A DNA stretch of 64,000 nucleotides from Acinetobacter sp. C32I. GTDB lineage: Bacteria; Pseudomonadota; Gammaproteobacteria; Pseudomonadales; Moraxellaceae. Under the pieces are notes generated by a model. It had not been told where the DNA came from and did no database searches. It saw nothing but the letters and a program-made list of their open reading frames with translations. How positions within the stretch are numbered: the first letter of the stretch is position 1; the number at the start of each line of letters is the position of its first letter. The DNA lies in the NCBI RefSeq assembly GCF_023702715.1, contig NZ_CP098480.1, positions 3,100,001 to 3,164,000 of the forward strand. The letters run 5' to 3'. The position numbers and the translations under genes were made by a program. Of the stretch, positions 39,915-47,969 are shown one piece after another.

Positions 39915-39946
39915 ACCTTTCCGCCACCACCATCCGTCGGAAAGGT
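39915..39946. repeat. Inverted repeat downstream of vapC
   Basis: ACCTTTCCG and CGGAAAGGT form a nine-base perfect stem around 14 bases. No T-run follows, so it is more likely a repeat fragment or transcript-stabilising hairpin than a terminator. Confidence 0.4.
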
Positions 39947-40012
39947 CAATAAATAATCAAAACTATCACGCTATAGTATATGTACCATTTCTAAAATCTA
40001 TGGAGAACAAAG

Positions 40013-40156
40013 ATGGTAACTGCTGGCGAAAAACCTGGAACAGGCTTCTATTTTTGTGTTCAATGCGGACACCGCACCTATTTAGAAATTGGTACTGATC
40101 GTTTACCTCCGTGTACCAAATGCCTTGGCAATCAATTCAACAGTAAGAATGCCTAA
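40013..40156 (+). CDS. Small zinc-ribbon protein
   Basis: 47-residue protein with two CxxC knuckles: Cys15/Cys18 (FCVQCGHRT) and Cys34/Cys37 (PPCTKCLGN), the layout of a rubredoxin-like zinc ribbon. A GGAG Shine-Dalgarno ends about eight bases before the ATG, and a strong terminator follows within 40 bases, so it forms a complete monocistronic unit. Function unknown; such proteins may bind nucleic acid or a partner protein. Confidence 0.85.
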   Translation: MVTAGEKPGTGFYFCVQCGHRTYLEIGTDRLPPCTKCLGNQFNSKNA

Positions 40157-40192
40157 GCCGCAAAATACCAAACAGTTACCCACTGTTTGAAT

Positions 40193-40221
40193 AAAAGCCC
40201 TATCCCTTGATAGGGCTTTTT
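40193..40221 (+). terminator. Terminator after the zinc-ribbon gene
   Basis: Twelve-base perfect stem AAAAGCCCTATC / GATAGGGCTTTT with CCTT loop and trailing T's. Confidence 0.9.
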
Positions 40222-40280
40222 GTTACCTTAAAAATAAGATTTAAATAACAAGACCTGTCATAGGCATAGAAAGGTAATCC

Positions 40281-40859
40281 ATGATGGAAACAATTTTAGG
40301 ACTCTGTATTGGCGTTGGACTCAGCGCAGCTTGTGGTTTTCGTGTTTTTGTTCCGCTATTGGCGATGAGTATTGCTACCTTGATGGGATGGTATCAACCT
40401 GCGCAAGGCTTTGAATGGTTGGCACTTCCATCAGTGTGTATGGCATTGGGTTTTGCTACCATCTGTGAAATTGCAGCTTACTATGTACCGTGGGTAGATA
40501 ACCTATTAGATACTATTGCCACACCTGCAGCTGTGGTGGCAGGGACACTGACCACCATGGCAGTGAGTAGTGGTGAAATGTCCCAGTTTGCGACTTGGGC
40601 TGCTGCATTGATTGTCGGTGGTGGGACTGCAGGCGTGGTGCAAATGAGTACCGTAGCGGCGCGTGGCGTCTCGACGGCAACCACCGGTGGATTGGGGAAT
40701 TTTGTGATCTCGACAGGTGAGTTGATTGGCTCTATTGTATTGTCGATTTTGGCCTTCATCATGCCTGTGGTGATTACCGTCTTGGTGATTATTTTTATCA
40801 TTGTTGCCGCACGTTGGATTCGTTCAAAACGTCAAGAGAAACTGAGCCATTCCATATAA
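40281..40859 (+). CDS. DUF4126 family membrane protein
   Basis: 192-residue integral membrane protein with about five hydrophobic segments, starting GLCIGVGLSAACGFRVFVPLL. Contains the glycine/alanine-rich LIVGGGTAGVVQMSTVAARG and a C-terminal basic tail (RWIRSKRQEKLSHSI). This matches the DUF4126 family; role unknown. Start at ATG 40281 or 40284. The last 60 bases of the gene are repeated at 41630-41689 as part of a local duplication. Confidence 0.8.
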   Translation: MMETILGLCIGVGLSAACGFRVFVPLLAMSIATLMGWYQPAQGFEWLALPSVCMALGFATICEIAAYYVPWVDNLLDTIATPAAVVAGTLTTMAVSSGEMSQFATWAAALIVGGGTAGVVQMSTVAARGVSTATTGGLGNFVISTGELIGSIVLSILAFIMPVVITVLVIIFIIVAARWIRSKRQEKLSHSI

Positions 40860-40901
40860 ATGCAATAAGTCTGATAACAACCCGAATGAAGAAATAAAAA
40901 G

Positions 40902-41603
40902 ATGATAAAGATGCGATGCATTGCCATGTTATTAGGCTGTTTAAGCCTATCTGCACTGCCACAAGTCAGCTTTGCTCAAGAGCAACCGACAGTAGAAGAG
41001 CTTAAACTGCGCAAAGACCAAGTCACTTATCAAGCCTATATCCCTGCAAAATATCGCTTATTTAAAGCCATTGAAGGTGACTTGAATAAAGATGGCGTGA
41101 AGGATGTGGTGCTGATGGTTAAAGCAACCGATCCCAAGGCTTTTGTTGAACATGAGTATCGTGGCCGTTTAGATATCAACCGTCGTGGCGTGATTGTATT
41201 GCTCAATGAAAAAGGTACTTACAGGCCGATTGTCAGTAACTTAAATTGTTTTTACTCGGAAAATGAAGACGGTGGTGTTTATTTCGCCCCTGATATAAGC
41301 TTAGAAATTAACAATAATGTGCTGAATGTACACTTTGCCCATGGACGCTATGGCTATTGGCGTTATCTATTTCGCTTGGAAGGCAATGATCTACGCCTGA
41401 TTGGTTATGATGATTCAAGTAATCATGGACCTTATGTTGAAAGCCAAACCAGTATTAACTTTTTAACAGCAAACAAAGTGATTCGTGAAAATTTAAGTCA
41501 AGACTTTGAAGGTGATCCAAAATTTAAAGAGAATTGGAGTAGAATTAATCAAGCGCCATTCTATTTATCGAAAATTAAAGAGTTTGATTATTTAAGCTTT
41601 TAA
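40902..41603 (+). CDS. Secreted protein of unknown function, tandem copy 1
   Basis: 233 residues with a Sec signal peptide (LLGCLSLSALPQVSFA, cleavage before QEQP). The mature part carries a calcium-binding-like loop, EGDLNKDGVKDVVLMV, as in FG-GAP or dockerin-type repeats. It also has conserved ENEDGGVYF and HGRYGYWRYLFRLEGNDLRL blocks, so a beta-rich periplasmic or surface fold is likely. No function can be assigned. The next gene is a close paralogue about 830 bases downstream. Confidence 0.8.
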   Translation: MIKMRCIAMLLGCLSLSALPQVSFAQEQPTVEELKLRKDQVTYQAYIPAKYRLFKAIEGDLNKDGVKDVVLMVKATDPKAFVEHEYRGRLDINRRGVIVLLNEKGTYRPIVSNLNCFYSENEDGGVYFAPDISLEINNNVLNVHFAHGRYGYWRYLFRLEGNDLRLIGYDDSSNHGPYVESQTSINFLTANKVIRENLSQDFEGDPKFKENWSRINQAPFYLSKIKEFDYLSF

Positions 41604-41629
41604 GGTAAGGGCGGGTGATGAGTTTGAAT

Positions 41630-41689
41630 ATTGTTGCTGCACGTTGGATTCATGCAAAACGCCAAGAGAAACTCAACCATTGTTTATAA
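41630..41689 (+). pseudogene. Remnant of the 3' end of the DUF4126 gene
   Basis: Translates to IVAARWIHAKRQEKLNHCL and a stop, closely matching the last 19 codons of the gene at 40281-40859. It sits in front of the second secreted-protein copy just as the intact end sits before the first, and the leader bases after it also match. It is the junction scar of a tandem duplication. Confidence 0.85.
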
Positions 41690-41731
41690 AAGAAATAGCA
41701 TCAATAACGACCTGAATGATGAAATAAAAAG

Positions 41732-42433
41732 ATGATAAAGACTCAACTCATTACCGCACTATTAGCATTCTCAAGCCTATCTGCACTGCCGCAAGTCAGC
41801 TTTGCCCAAGAACAACCGACAGAGGAAGAAATTAAATTAGGTCAAGATAAAGTCACCTATCAAGCCTATATCCCTGCAAAATACCAACTCTTTAAAGCCA
41901 TTGAAGGCGATCTGAATAAAGATGGCTTGAAAGATGTGGTGTTGATGGTCAAAGCGACGGATCCCAAAGCCTTGGTTGAACATGAATATTATGGACATTT
42001 AGACCGCAACCGCCGTGGCGTGATTGTATTGCTGAATCAAAAAGGCAAATACAAAGCTATTGTCAGCAATCTCAATTGTTTTAGCTCAGAAAATGAAGAT
42101 GGCGGTGTCTATTTCCCACCCGAGCTATGGATGGAAATTAAAAATAATCTGCTGAGCGTTTATTATTCGCATGGACGTTATGGCTACTGGCGTTATCTAT
42201 TTCGCTTGGAAGGCAATGATCTGCGCCTGATTGGATATGATAATTCAAGCAATCATGGACCGCTCATTCAAAGTGAAACCAGTATTAATTTTTTAACAGG
42301 CAAAAAGGTTTTTCGTGAAAATTTAAGCCAAGACCCAGAACAAGATCCACGGTTTAAAGAAACATGGAGCAAAATCAATCAGGTGCCCATCTATCTATCC
42401 AAAGTGAAGGACTTTGATGATTTAAGCTTTTAA
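41732..42433 (+). CDS. Secreted protein of unknown function, tandem copy 2
   Basis: 233-residue paralogue of the preceding gene: same signal peptide type (SSLSALPQVSFA), same EGDLNKDGLKDVVLMV loop, same HGRYGYWRYLFRLEGNDLRL core. Differences are spread along the protein and reading frame is fully kept, suggesting that both copies are under selection. Preceded by AATAAAAAG and an ATG in the same setting as copy 1. Confidence 0.8.
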   Translation: MIKTQLITALLAFSSLSALPQVSFAQEQPTEEEIKLGQDKVTYQAYIPAKYQLFKAIEGDLNKDGLKDVVLMVKATDPKALVEHEYYGHLDRNRRGVIVLLNQKGKYKAIVSNLNCFSSENEDGGVYFPPELWMEIKNNLLSVYYSHGRYGYWRYLFRLEGNDLRLIGYDNSSNHGPLIQSETSINFLTGKKVFRENLSQDPEQDPRFKETWSKINQVPIYLSKVKDFDDLSF

Positions 42434-42505
42434 GCACTGACGCCTATCGAAAAACCAGTCAGAACAGCGTAAATTAGCGGCACTGACAATATTGCGTTCA
42501 AGCTT

Positions 42506-43393
42506 ATGATGCTTACTTGGATTCTGTTCACGCTCATGGCTGCATTTATGCAGGCTTGGCGCAATGCATTTCAAAAACAACTCAGTACCAGCGTGGATGT
42601 CTATGGCACCACACTGGCTCGCTTTATCTTTTCACCGATCTTTGCTTTTAGCTATTTGGCCTTTCTCTACTGGCATCAACCGGTTACAGCATCGGTGCAT
42701 TTTTCCGATAAATTCTGGTTGTATATCGTGATTGCAGGCATTAGCCAAATCTATGCGACTGCCCTGATGGTGAAACTATTCCAGCAAAAGAACTATGCCA
42801 TTGGGGTGGGACTGGCCAAAAGTGAAGCGATCTTGGCCGCTTTGGTCGGTGTTTTGTTTTTACAGGAACATCTCAGCACATGGGGCTGGGTTGGGGTAGC
42901 GATTGGTGGACTTGCGGTATTTTTACTGAGCAAAGGCAAGCAACAGTCCGATCTCTCCTTTAAAACCTTGATGATTGGACTTGGGAGTGGCCTGTGTTTT
43001 GCGATTACCTCTTTATTGGTGCGCGAAGCCAGTTTAGAACTGAGCATGTTGCCATTCTTACATCGTGCGGCTTGGGTACTGTGTAGTCTGATCAGTTTTC
43101 AATGCATCGTACTGTTGGTCTATCTCGGATTTTTCAGCCGCCCGACATTGTTTAAAATGTGGCAACGTGTTGGCTTAACCTTAAGAGTGAGTATCTGTAG
43201 CTTTTTGGCTTCAGTCGGCTGGTTTAGCGCCATGAGTATGCAGACTGTGGCGATTGTGAAAACGCTGGGTCAGGTCGAAATTCTATTTAGTCTATTAATC
43301 TCAGCCTTCTTTTTTAAAGAAAAGCTCGCCAAAACTGATCATTTAGGCCTGTGGCTGGTGATTGTGGCAGCGATTATGGTGATTTGGGCATAA
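42506..43393 (+). CDS. EamA/DMT-family transporter
   Basis: Inner-membrane protein of 295 residues with ten hydrophobic segments in two EamA repeats (AFMQAWRNAFQKQLS at the start; second repeat from about residue 150). The drug/metabolite transporter family exports amino acids or other small molecules; substrate not deducible. Start at ATG 42506 or 42509. Followed by a 570-base gene-free stretch. Confidence 0.85.
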   Translation: MMLTWILFTLMAAFMQAWRNAFQKQLSTSVDVYGTTLARFIFSPIFAFSYLAFLYWHQPVTASVHFSDKFWLYIVIAGISQIYATALMVKLFQQKNYAIGVGLAKSEAILAALVGVLFLQEHLSTWGWVGVAIGGLAVFLLSKGKQQSDLSFKTLMIGLGSGLCFAITSLLVREASLELSMLPFLHRAAWVLCSLISFQCIVLLVYLGFFSRPTLFKMWQRVGLTLRVSICSFLASVGWFSAMSMQTVAIVKTLGQVEILFSLLISAFFFKEKLAKTDHLGLWLVIVAAIMVIWA

Positions 43394-43963
43394 ATCAAAA
43401 GTTCTTTTTGAAAAAATACACATGTAAATTTGGATTTATCGGAATTTAAATCGTGGTTCTTTGTTAGATATGGGAAATATTTTAACTTTTAGAATAGAGT
43501 GTGCAAAATTATTTCATTGATCACCAAAAAAAGCTGTTTTTAGGAAAACAATCCCACCGTGATCTGCCTAAACTATGTCTCAAGGGTGTGAAAGGGATCG
43601 AAAAGAGTAGCATGCACCGACGCTTATAAAGCAAGTGTGTACGAACCCAAAAGGTCTCGATTCGGCTTAGGACGCTATAGATCAAAAGTTTATAGGCAAA
43701 GGTTATGGCTTACAAAGTCATAGGTGTTGAAGTAAACAACCTCTGTTTTCCCTTGATACCCTAAAAAATTTAGTAAATATAAAATCAGCCATCAGGCTTA
43801 AATAATAAAAACTAGATCAATAAAACCAAAATTGAATGTGAAGTAAATCCTGAAATCCTGTCATTGTGAATATAAGTCGATATTTTTATATTAAAAAACA
43901 AAATGATATAATTATTTTTATATTAATAAATCAAAAAAATCACAGCAATAGGTCAGCACCATT
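43394..43963. other. Gene-free 570-base stretch with a GC-richer internal block
   Basis: No credible gene on either strand. The edges are very AT-rich, while about 43540-43720 is visibly more balanced in composition. On the minus strand that block is open for about 60 codons without a convincing start or Shine-Dalgarno. It contains short self-complementary parts such as TATGGCT / AGTCATA near 43703-43722. It could be a structured RNA, a dispersed repeat or a decayed gene; I cannot decide. Confidence 0.35.
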
Positions 43964-44416
43964 ATGAATGAGTTCGAGCTTAAAATCCGCTATCCACATC
44001 AAATGAATCATAATGACATCGATCATGTCGGTCGCTTTGATTTGGCAACGATTTTAACCAAGTTTGACGAGATGACTTGGCGTCAGCAGTTGGTTCGTCA
44101 ATTACAACTCAATGGTGCCGATACCAGTTTTATTGTCAGCGATCATCGGACAGAACAGACCATTTCTATTACCCTTGATGCCTATGCTAAATCACAGCAG
44201 CTTGAATTCAAACTGGACAGTGATATCCCAGTCATTATTCCTAAAAAAGATCTATTTGGCTTGGTCACGCGTAAAAGCAAAGATAGCATTTCATTTAAAC
44301 AATTGAGCTTGGCGCGTGCCAAAGATTATCTGATTGCATTTTTAAATCGGGACATTGCCACATTAGAAGAGCTCTATAAACAAGGCTTGGGCAAGGGGTT
44401 AAAAACACCATCTTGA
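43964..44416 (+). CDS. Conserved hypothetical protein
   Basis: 150-residue soluble protein without signal peptide or membrane segment; not recognised. Mixed alpha/beta composition, starting MNEFELKIRYPHQMNHNDID and ending with a helical part (FLNRDIATLEELYKQGLGKG). Its leader is extremely AT-rich. It stands alone before rluA on the same strand. Confidence 0.65.
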   Translation: MNEFELKIRYPHQMNHNDIDHVGRFDLATILTKFDEMTWRQQLVRQLQLNGADTSFIVSDHRTEQTISITLDAYAKSQQLEFKLDSDIPVIIPKKDLFGLVTRKSKDSISFKQLSLARAKDYLIAFLNRDIATLEELYKQGLGKGLKTPS

Positions 44417-44440
44417 TCAAGACAACGATGAGGAAAATCA

Positions 44441-45178
44441 GTGGTTGCGAAAGCCGTTGACGCAACTATAATCACTTCCCATCCTGTACCTGATTGCATT
44501 TGTTCTGTTGCTATGGCTCTAAACGACAATTTTATTTATACACCGCCACAAGATGCTTTAGAGATCGTCTATGAAGATGAAGATTTGCTGGTGATTAATA
44601 AGCCTGCTGGGCTATTGTCGGTGATGGGGCGCTTGCCTGAACATCAGGACAGTGCTTATTTACGGGTTTTGGAAAAATATCCCGCGGCTAAAGTCACGCA
44701 TCGTCTGGATATGGCAACTTCGGGCTTACTCATGTTTGCCAAACACCGTGATGCAGAAGTGGCGATCAGTAAAATGTTTCAGGCGCGTACTGTCAAAAAA
44801 TATTATGTGGCTTTGGTACAGGGACAGATTCAGAGCGAGGGCAGTGTGGAAGTCCCGCTCATTACTGATTGGGAAAACCGTCCGCGTCAGATGGTGCATT
44901 TTGAATTGGGTAAGTCTGCCAAAACCTTATTTCAACTGATGCAATATGATGCTGCAACGGACCAAAGTCGTGTGCGTTTAGAGCCGGTCACAGGACGTTC
45001 CCATCAGTTGCGGGTGCATATGATGCATATCGGCCATCCGATTATGGGGGATAAGCTTTATCATCCTGAACCTACCAAGTTCCATTTAAAACGCATGGCG
45101 CTACATGCGGCTTATCTGGCATTTCAGCATCCTTTAAAAATGCATGCAGTTGAAATTCATTCTGAGCTAAAGTTCTAA
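44441..45178 (+). CDS. rluA: Pseudouridine synthase RluA (23S rRNA U746 / tRNA U32 type)
   Basis: Isomerises uridine in 23S rRNA and certain tRNAs. The catalytic aspartate motif HRLDMATSG is present, with NKPAGLLSVMGR, LITDWENRPRQ and TGRSHQLRVHM, which match RluA better than RluC/D; no S4 domain. The GTG at 44441 has GAGGA six bases upstream and gives 245 residues. The ATG at 44513 (221 residues) lacks a ribosome site but would match E. coli RluA length better, so the start is open. Confidence 0.9.
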   Translation: MVAKAVDATIITSHPVPDCICSVAMALNDNFIYTPPQDALEIVYEDEDLLVINKPAGLLSVMGRLPEHQDSAYLRVLEKYPAAKVTHRLDMATSGLLMFAKHRDAEVAISKMFQARTVKKYYVALVQGQIQSEGSVEVPLITDWENRPRQMVHFELGKSAKTLFQLMQYDAATDQSRVRLEPVTGRSHQLRVHMMHIGHPIMGDKLYHPEPTKFHLKRMALHAAYLAFQHPLKMHAVEIHSELKF

Positions 45179-45202
45179 GCACAACCACCAATAGGCAAGC
45201 GC

Positions 45203-45676
45203 ATGTATTCGATTCAACACGCTGAATGGACAGCACTCTCAGAGATACAGCAACTGCAATTAAAGGCACTTTTATTAGAGGCCGATCCAAGTTGGCAGCA
45301 GATCTCAACCTATTTATTGCAGTCGAATCTGTTCTTTATATTGAATGATCAGGGGCAGATCATTGCGCAACTTTGTTTATTCAGAACGGATGATCAAGCT
45401 GAAATTAAAAATCTAGCCGTGGATTCCCGCTATAAAAAACAGGGTCTTGCCAAGGCATTGATTCAATTTGCCATTGAAAATACTAAAGATCAAAATATCC
45501 AAACATTATGGGTCAAAACTGGTAATTCCAGTCTGGATCAGTTGGCGCTTTACCAGAAATGCGGCTTCCGTTTGTCGCATATTGAGCCTAATGTATTTAT
45601 AGATTATCCAGAAGCCATTTATGAAAATGGCATTCGCTGCCTTGACCAAGTGGTCCTTCGGCTTGAGTTTGCATAG
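45203..45676 (+). CDS. GNAT-family N-acetyltransferase
   Basis: 157 residues. Acetyl-CoA-binding motif A is seen in IKNLAVDSRYKKQGLAKALI (about 71-90) and motif B in GNSSLDQLALYQKCGFRLS. Substrate unknown. Follows rluA by 24 bases on the same strand. Confidence 0.85.
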   Translation: MYSIQHAEWTALSEIQQLQLKALLLEADPSWQQISTYLLQSNLFFILNDQGQIIAQLCLFRTDDQAEIKNLAVDSRYKKQGLAKALIQFAIENTKDQNIQTLWVKTGNSSLDQLALYQKCGFRLSHIEPNVFIDYPEAIYENGIRCLDQVVLRLEFA

Positions 45677-45813
45677 CATCTAGCTCGGTCTATAGTTTTT
45701 ATTTTGATCATTTTTTGACTACAATATTTATATTAATGCGTATAAAAACTGACATAAAAATCGGTTAATCTATAGCCAAATATCAAGCCCAAAACACAAC
45801 AAAGGATATTTCT

Positions 45814-46179
45814 ATGACACGCGACTATGACCAATTCCCTGATAATGATAACGGCAATGTGCTGTGGCAAATGGTTGAGGATGGCAATGACCTGAGCGAG
45901 CCGCATGAAGTCGAATTTTCGATTGTTTTTGAGAAGCAGGAACAGGTCGAAAAATGTGCCCTGCATTTGTTACACCAAGAACAGAAAATCTCTTTCTTTC
46001 AGGAAGAGGTTCATTCCGATGGTTCAGATCTATGGGTGCTGAACATCCATGTGAATATGATTTTGGAATATGAAGACATTGCAGACTTGGAAGAATGGAT
46101 GACCAAGATCGCTAAAGAGTTCAATGGCGAGTATGATGGCTGGGGCTGTATGAGCTATATTTACGACGAAGATGAATAA
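45814..46179 (+). CDS. rraB: RraB-family protein (ribonuclease E inhibitor homologue)
   Basis: 121-residue acidic protein of the RraB family: conserved YDQFPDNDNGNVLW at the start and KEFNGEYDGWGCM near the end. RraB binds RNase E and modulates mRNA decay in E. coli; the same role is assumed here. An AAAGGA Shine-Dalgarno precedes the ATG. Marks the left edge of the second capsule cluster. Confidence 0.85.
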   Translation: MTRDYDQFPDNDNGNVLWQMVEDGNDLSEPHEVEFSIVFEKQEQVEKCALHLLHQEQKISFFQEEVHSDGSDLWVLNIHVNMILEYEDIADLEEWMTKIAKEFNGEYDGWGCMSYIYDEDE

Positions 46180-46188
46180 CTTAATTAT

Positions 46189-46216
46189 GTGAATTGTTAT
46201 CGAAATAACAATTCAC
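46189..46216. terminator. Perfect 12-base hairpin after rraB
   Basis: GTGAATTGTTAT / ATAACAATTCAC around CGAA, ten bases past the rraB stop. A classic T-run is missing, so termination strength is uncertain. It separates rraB from the kps promoter region. Confidence 0.55.
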
Positions 46217-46393
46217 TACATTATTTTGATCTGTTTTTACCTAGAGTGAATTGATTTTTTGTTGAATAAGTAACTGAAATTTAATTGTTTTAATTTTCTG
46301 TGTGATCTATTTGCATGTTTTAAATTAATTTGTGTCCTAATTTATCGTTTTTTAATGCAAGAACTTTCTCGTAATTTGAAATTATGGAACATT

Positions 46394-46422
46394 TTGAAAC
46401 TTTAACTTTTTGAAAAAATAAT
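46394..46422 (+). promoter_or_regulatory. Predicted promoter of the kpsMTED cluster
   Basis: TTGAAA (-35) and AATAAT (-10) separated by exactly 17 bases, each one base from consensus, placed about 58 bases before the kpsM start. The surrounding 46217-46479 is AT-rich and gene-free. An AGGGGG ribosome site lies just before the ATG at 46480. Confidence 0.5.
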
Positions 46423-46479
46423 TTAAGCTTCGCTGGAAAATAACGCCAGTGCAAAGATTAAGCACTCACAGGGGGTCGG

Positions 46480-47301
46480 ATGGATGAGCAAACATCCAGT
46501 TTAAAAGGATTACCACGGTTAAAACCCCGTGGCGGACTGCAAGTCATGTATGCAGCAGTTCGTGCACTTTTTTTACGCGAGTTGCAAACCCGTTTTGGTC
46601 AATACCGTCTTGGTTATGTCTGGATTTTACTTGAGCCAGCGCTACATATAGGGGTTTTACTAATTCTTTTAGGACGCATTAGTAGAGCTTTACCAGGGAT
46701 AGATTTTGAGGTCTTTTTGGTCAATGGGATTATCCCATTTTTCTTATTCCGTACGACTGTAAGTGCTTCATTAGGAGCGGTTCAAGCCAATCAAGGTTTA
46801 TTTAGTTACCGGCCAGTAAAACCGATTGATACGCTAATTGCACGTAGCTTTTTAGAGCTGTTTTTATATTTTGTGGCATATCTCTTTTTTAGTACAATTT
46901 TACTTTGGTTTGGATTTCATATTAATTTTGACTCAATTCCACAATTATTAGGATATTGGTTTTTATTGTTTAGCTTAGCCTTTAGTTTATCATTAGTATT
47001 TATGGTCGTTGGCAGTATTTCACATGAACTAAATAAATTCATCCCAGTACTTTTTCTTCTGCTCTATGTCTTATCTGCTGTCATTTATACTATTCATTTA
47101 GTTCCAATTGAATATCAACAATATCTATTATGGAACCCAATTATTCATCTTTTAGAGTTGATGCGCCATGCAGTTGCACCCAATTATCCGCTAGTTCAAG
47201 GTATTTCTTTAACTTATGTGTTGGAATGGATTATTGGCTCACTATTCTTAGGTTTGTTGCTCTATAAACGTTTTGAACAGCGTATGGTAAAAACAAAATG
47301 A
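46480..47301 (+). CDS. kpsM: Capsule ABC-2 transporter permease KpsM (Wzm family)
   Basis: Membrane subunit of a group 2-type capsule exporter, 273 residues with six hydrophobic segments. Amphipathic N-terminus RALFLRELQTRFGQYRLGYV then WILLEPALHIGVL, the ABC2_membrane pattern typical of KpsM/CtrC/BexB. Overlaps kpsT by four bases. It pairs with KpsT to move lipid-linked polysaccharide across the inner membrane. This mechanism differs from the Wzx/Wzy system encoded at 8.3-24 kb. Confidence 0.94.
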   Translation: MDEQTSSLKGLPRLKPRGGLQVMYAAVRALFLRELQTRFGQYRLGYVWILLEPALHIGVLLILLGRISRALPGIDFEVFLVNGIIPFFLFRTTVSASLGAVQANQGLFSYRPVKPIDTLIARSFLELFLYFVAYLFFSTILLWFGFHINFDSIPQLLGYWFLLFSLAFSLSLVFMVVGSISHELNKFIPVLFLLLYVLSAVIYTIHLVPIEYQQYLLWNPIIHLLELMRHAVAPNYPLVQGISLTYVLEWIIGSLFLGLLLYKRFEQRMVKTK

Positions 47302-47969
47302 TTGAGCTACGCAATCTAACCAAATCCTATGTGACTCCTAAAGGGCGGCACTATGTTTTTAAAGATTTAAATGTCACTTTACCCGAAAACAAAAGCGTAG
47401 CGATCTTAGGTAAAAATGGTGCAGGTAAAAGTACGCTACTGAGAATTATTGGTGGGATTGACTTTGCTGATAGTGGCAAAGTAGTGACCAATAAGTCCAT
47501 TTCTTGGCCTGTAGCATTATCGGGTGGCTTTCAAGGTAGCCTGACTGCACGACAAAATGTTCGTTTTGTTGCTCGACTTTATTTAAGTAATGAGGATGAG
47601 GTAAACCAAATTATTGATTTTGTCGAATCCTTTGCTGACATTGGTAAATATTTTGATATGCCGATTAAAAGCTATTCATCGGGTATGCGTGGTCGTATTG
47701 GTTTTGGCCTGAGTATGGCATTTAATTTCGATTATTATCTACTTGATGAAGCAGGGGCTGTTGGTGATGCCAATTTTAGGAAGAAGAGCCAAGTCCTATT
47801 GGATGAGTTAAAACAGAAATCCAATATTATTATGGTGTCGCACGATTTAAAGGACTTAACCCGAAATTGTGATGTGGCTTTTTTGATGCGGAATGGTCAA
47901 GCGGAATTTTTTGCAGATATTGCAGAGGCAATAGAGGTTTATAAAGCATATGCGGTCAATAACAAATAA
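47298..47969 (+). CDS. kpsT: Capsule ABC transporter ATP-binding subunit KpsT
   Basis: ATPase subunit of 223 residues. Walker A GKNGAGKS (38-45), signature YSSGMRGR (126-133), Walker B YYLLDEA (146-152) and the switch histidine His182 are all intact. Lacks the long C-terminal extension of carbohydrate-binding Wzt, so it is of the KpsT type. Overlaps both neighbours, which points to strict co-translation with kpsM and kpsE. Confidence 0.95.
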   Translation: MIELRNLTKSYVTPKGRHYVFKDLNVTLPENKSVAILGKNGAGKSTLLRIIGGIDFADSGKVVTNKSISWPVALSGGFQGSLTARQNVRFVARLYLSNEDEVNQIIDFVESFADIGKYFDMPIKSYSSGMRGRIGFGLSMAFNFDYYLLDEAGAVGDANFRKKSQVLLDELKQKSNIIMVSHDLKDLTRNCDVAFLMRNGQAEFFADIAEAIEVYKAYAVNNK

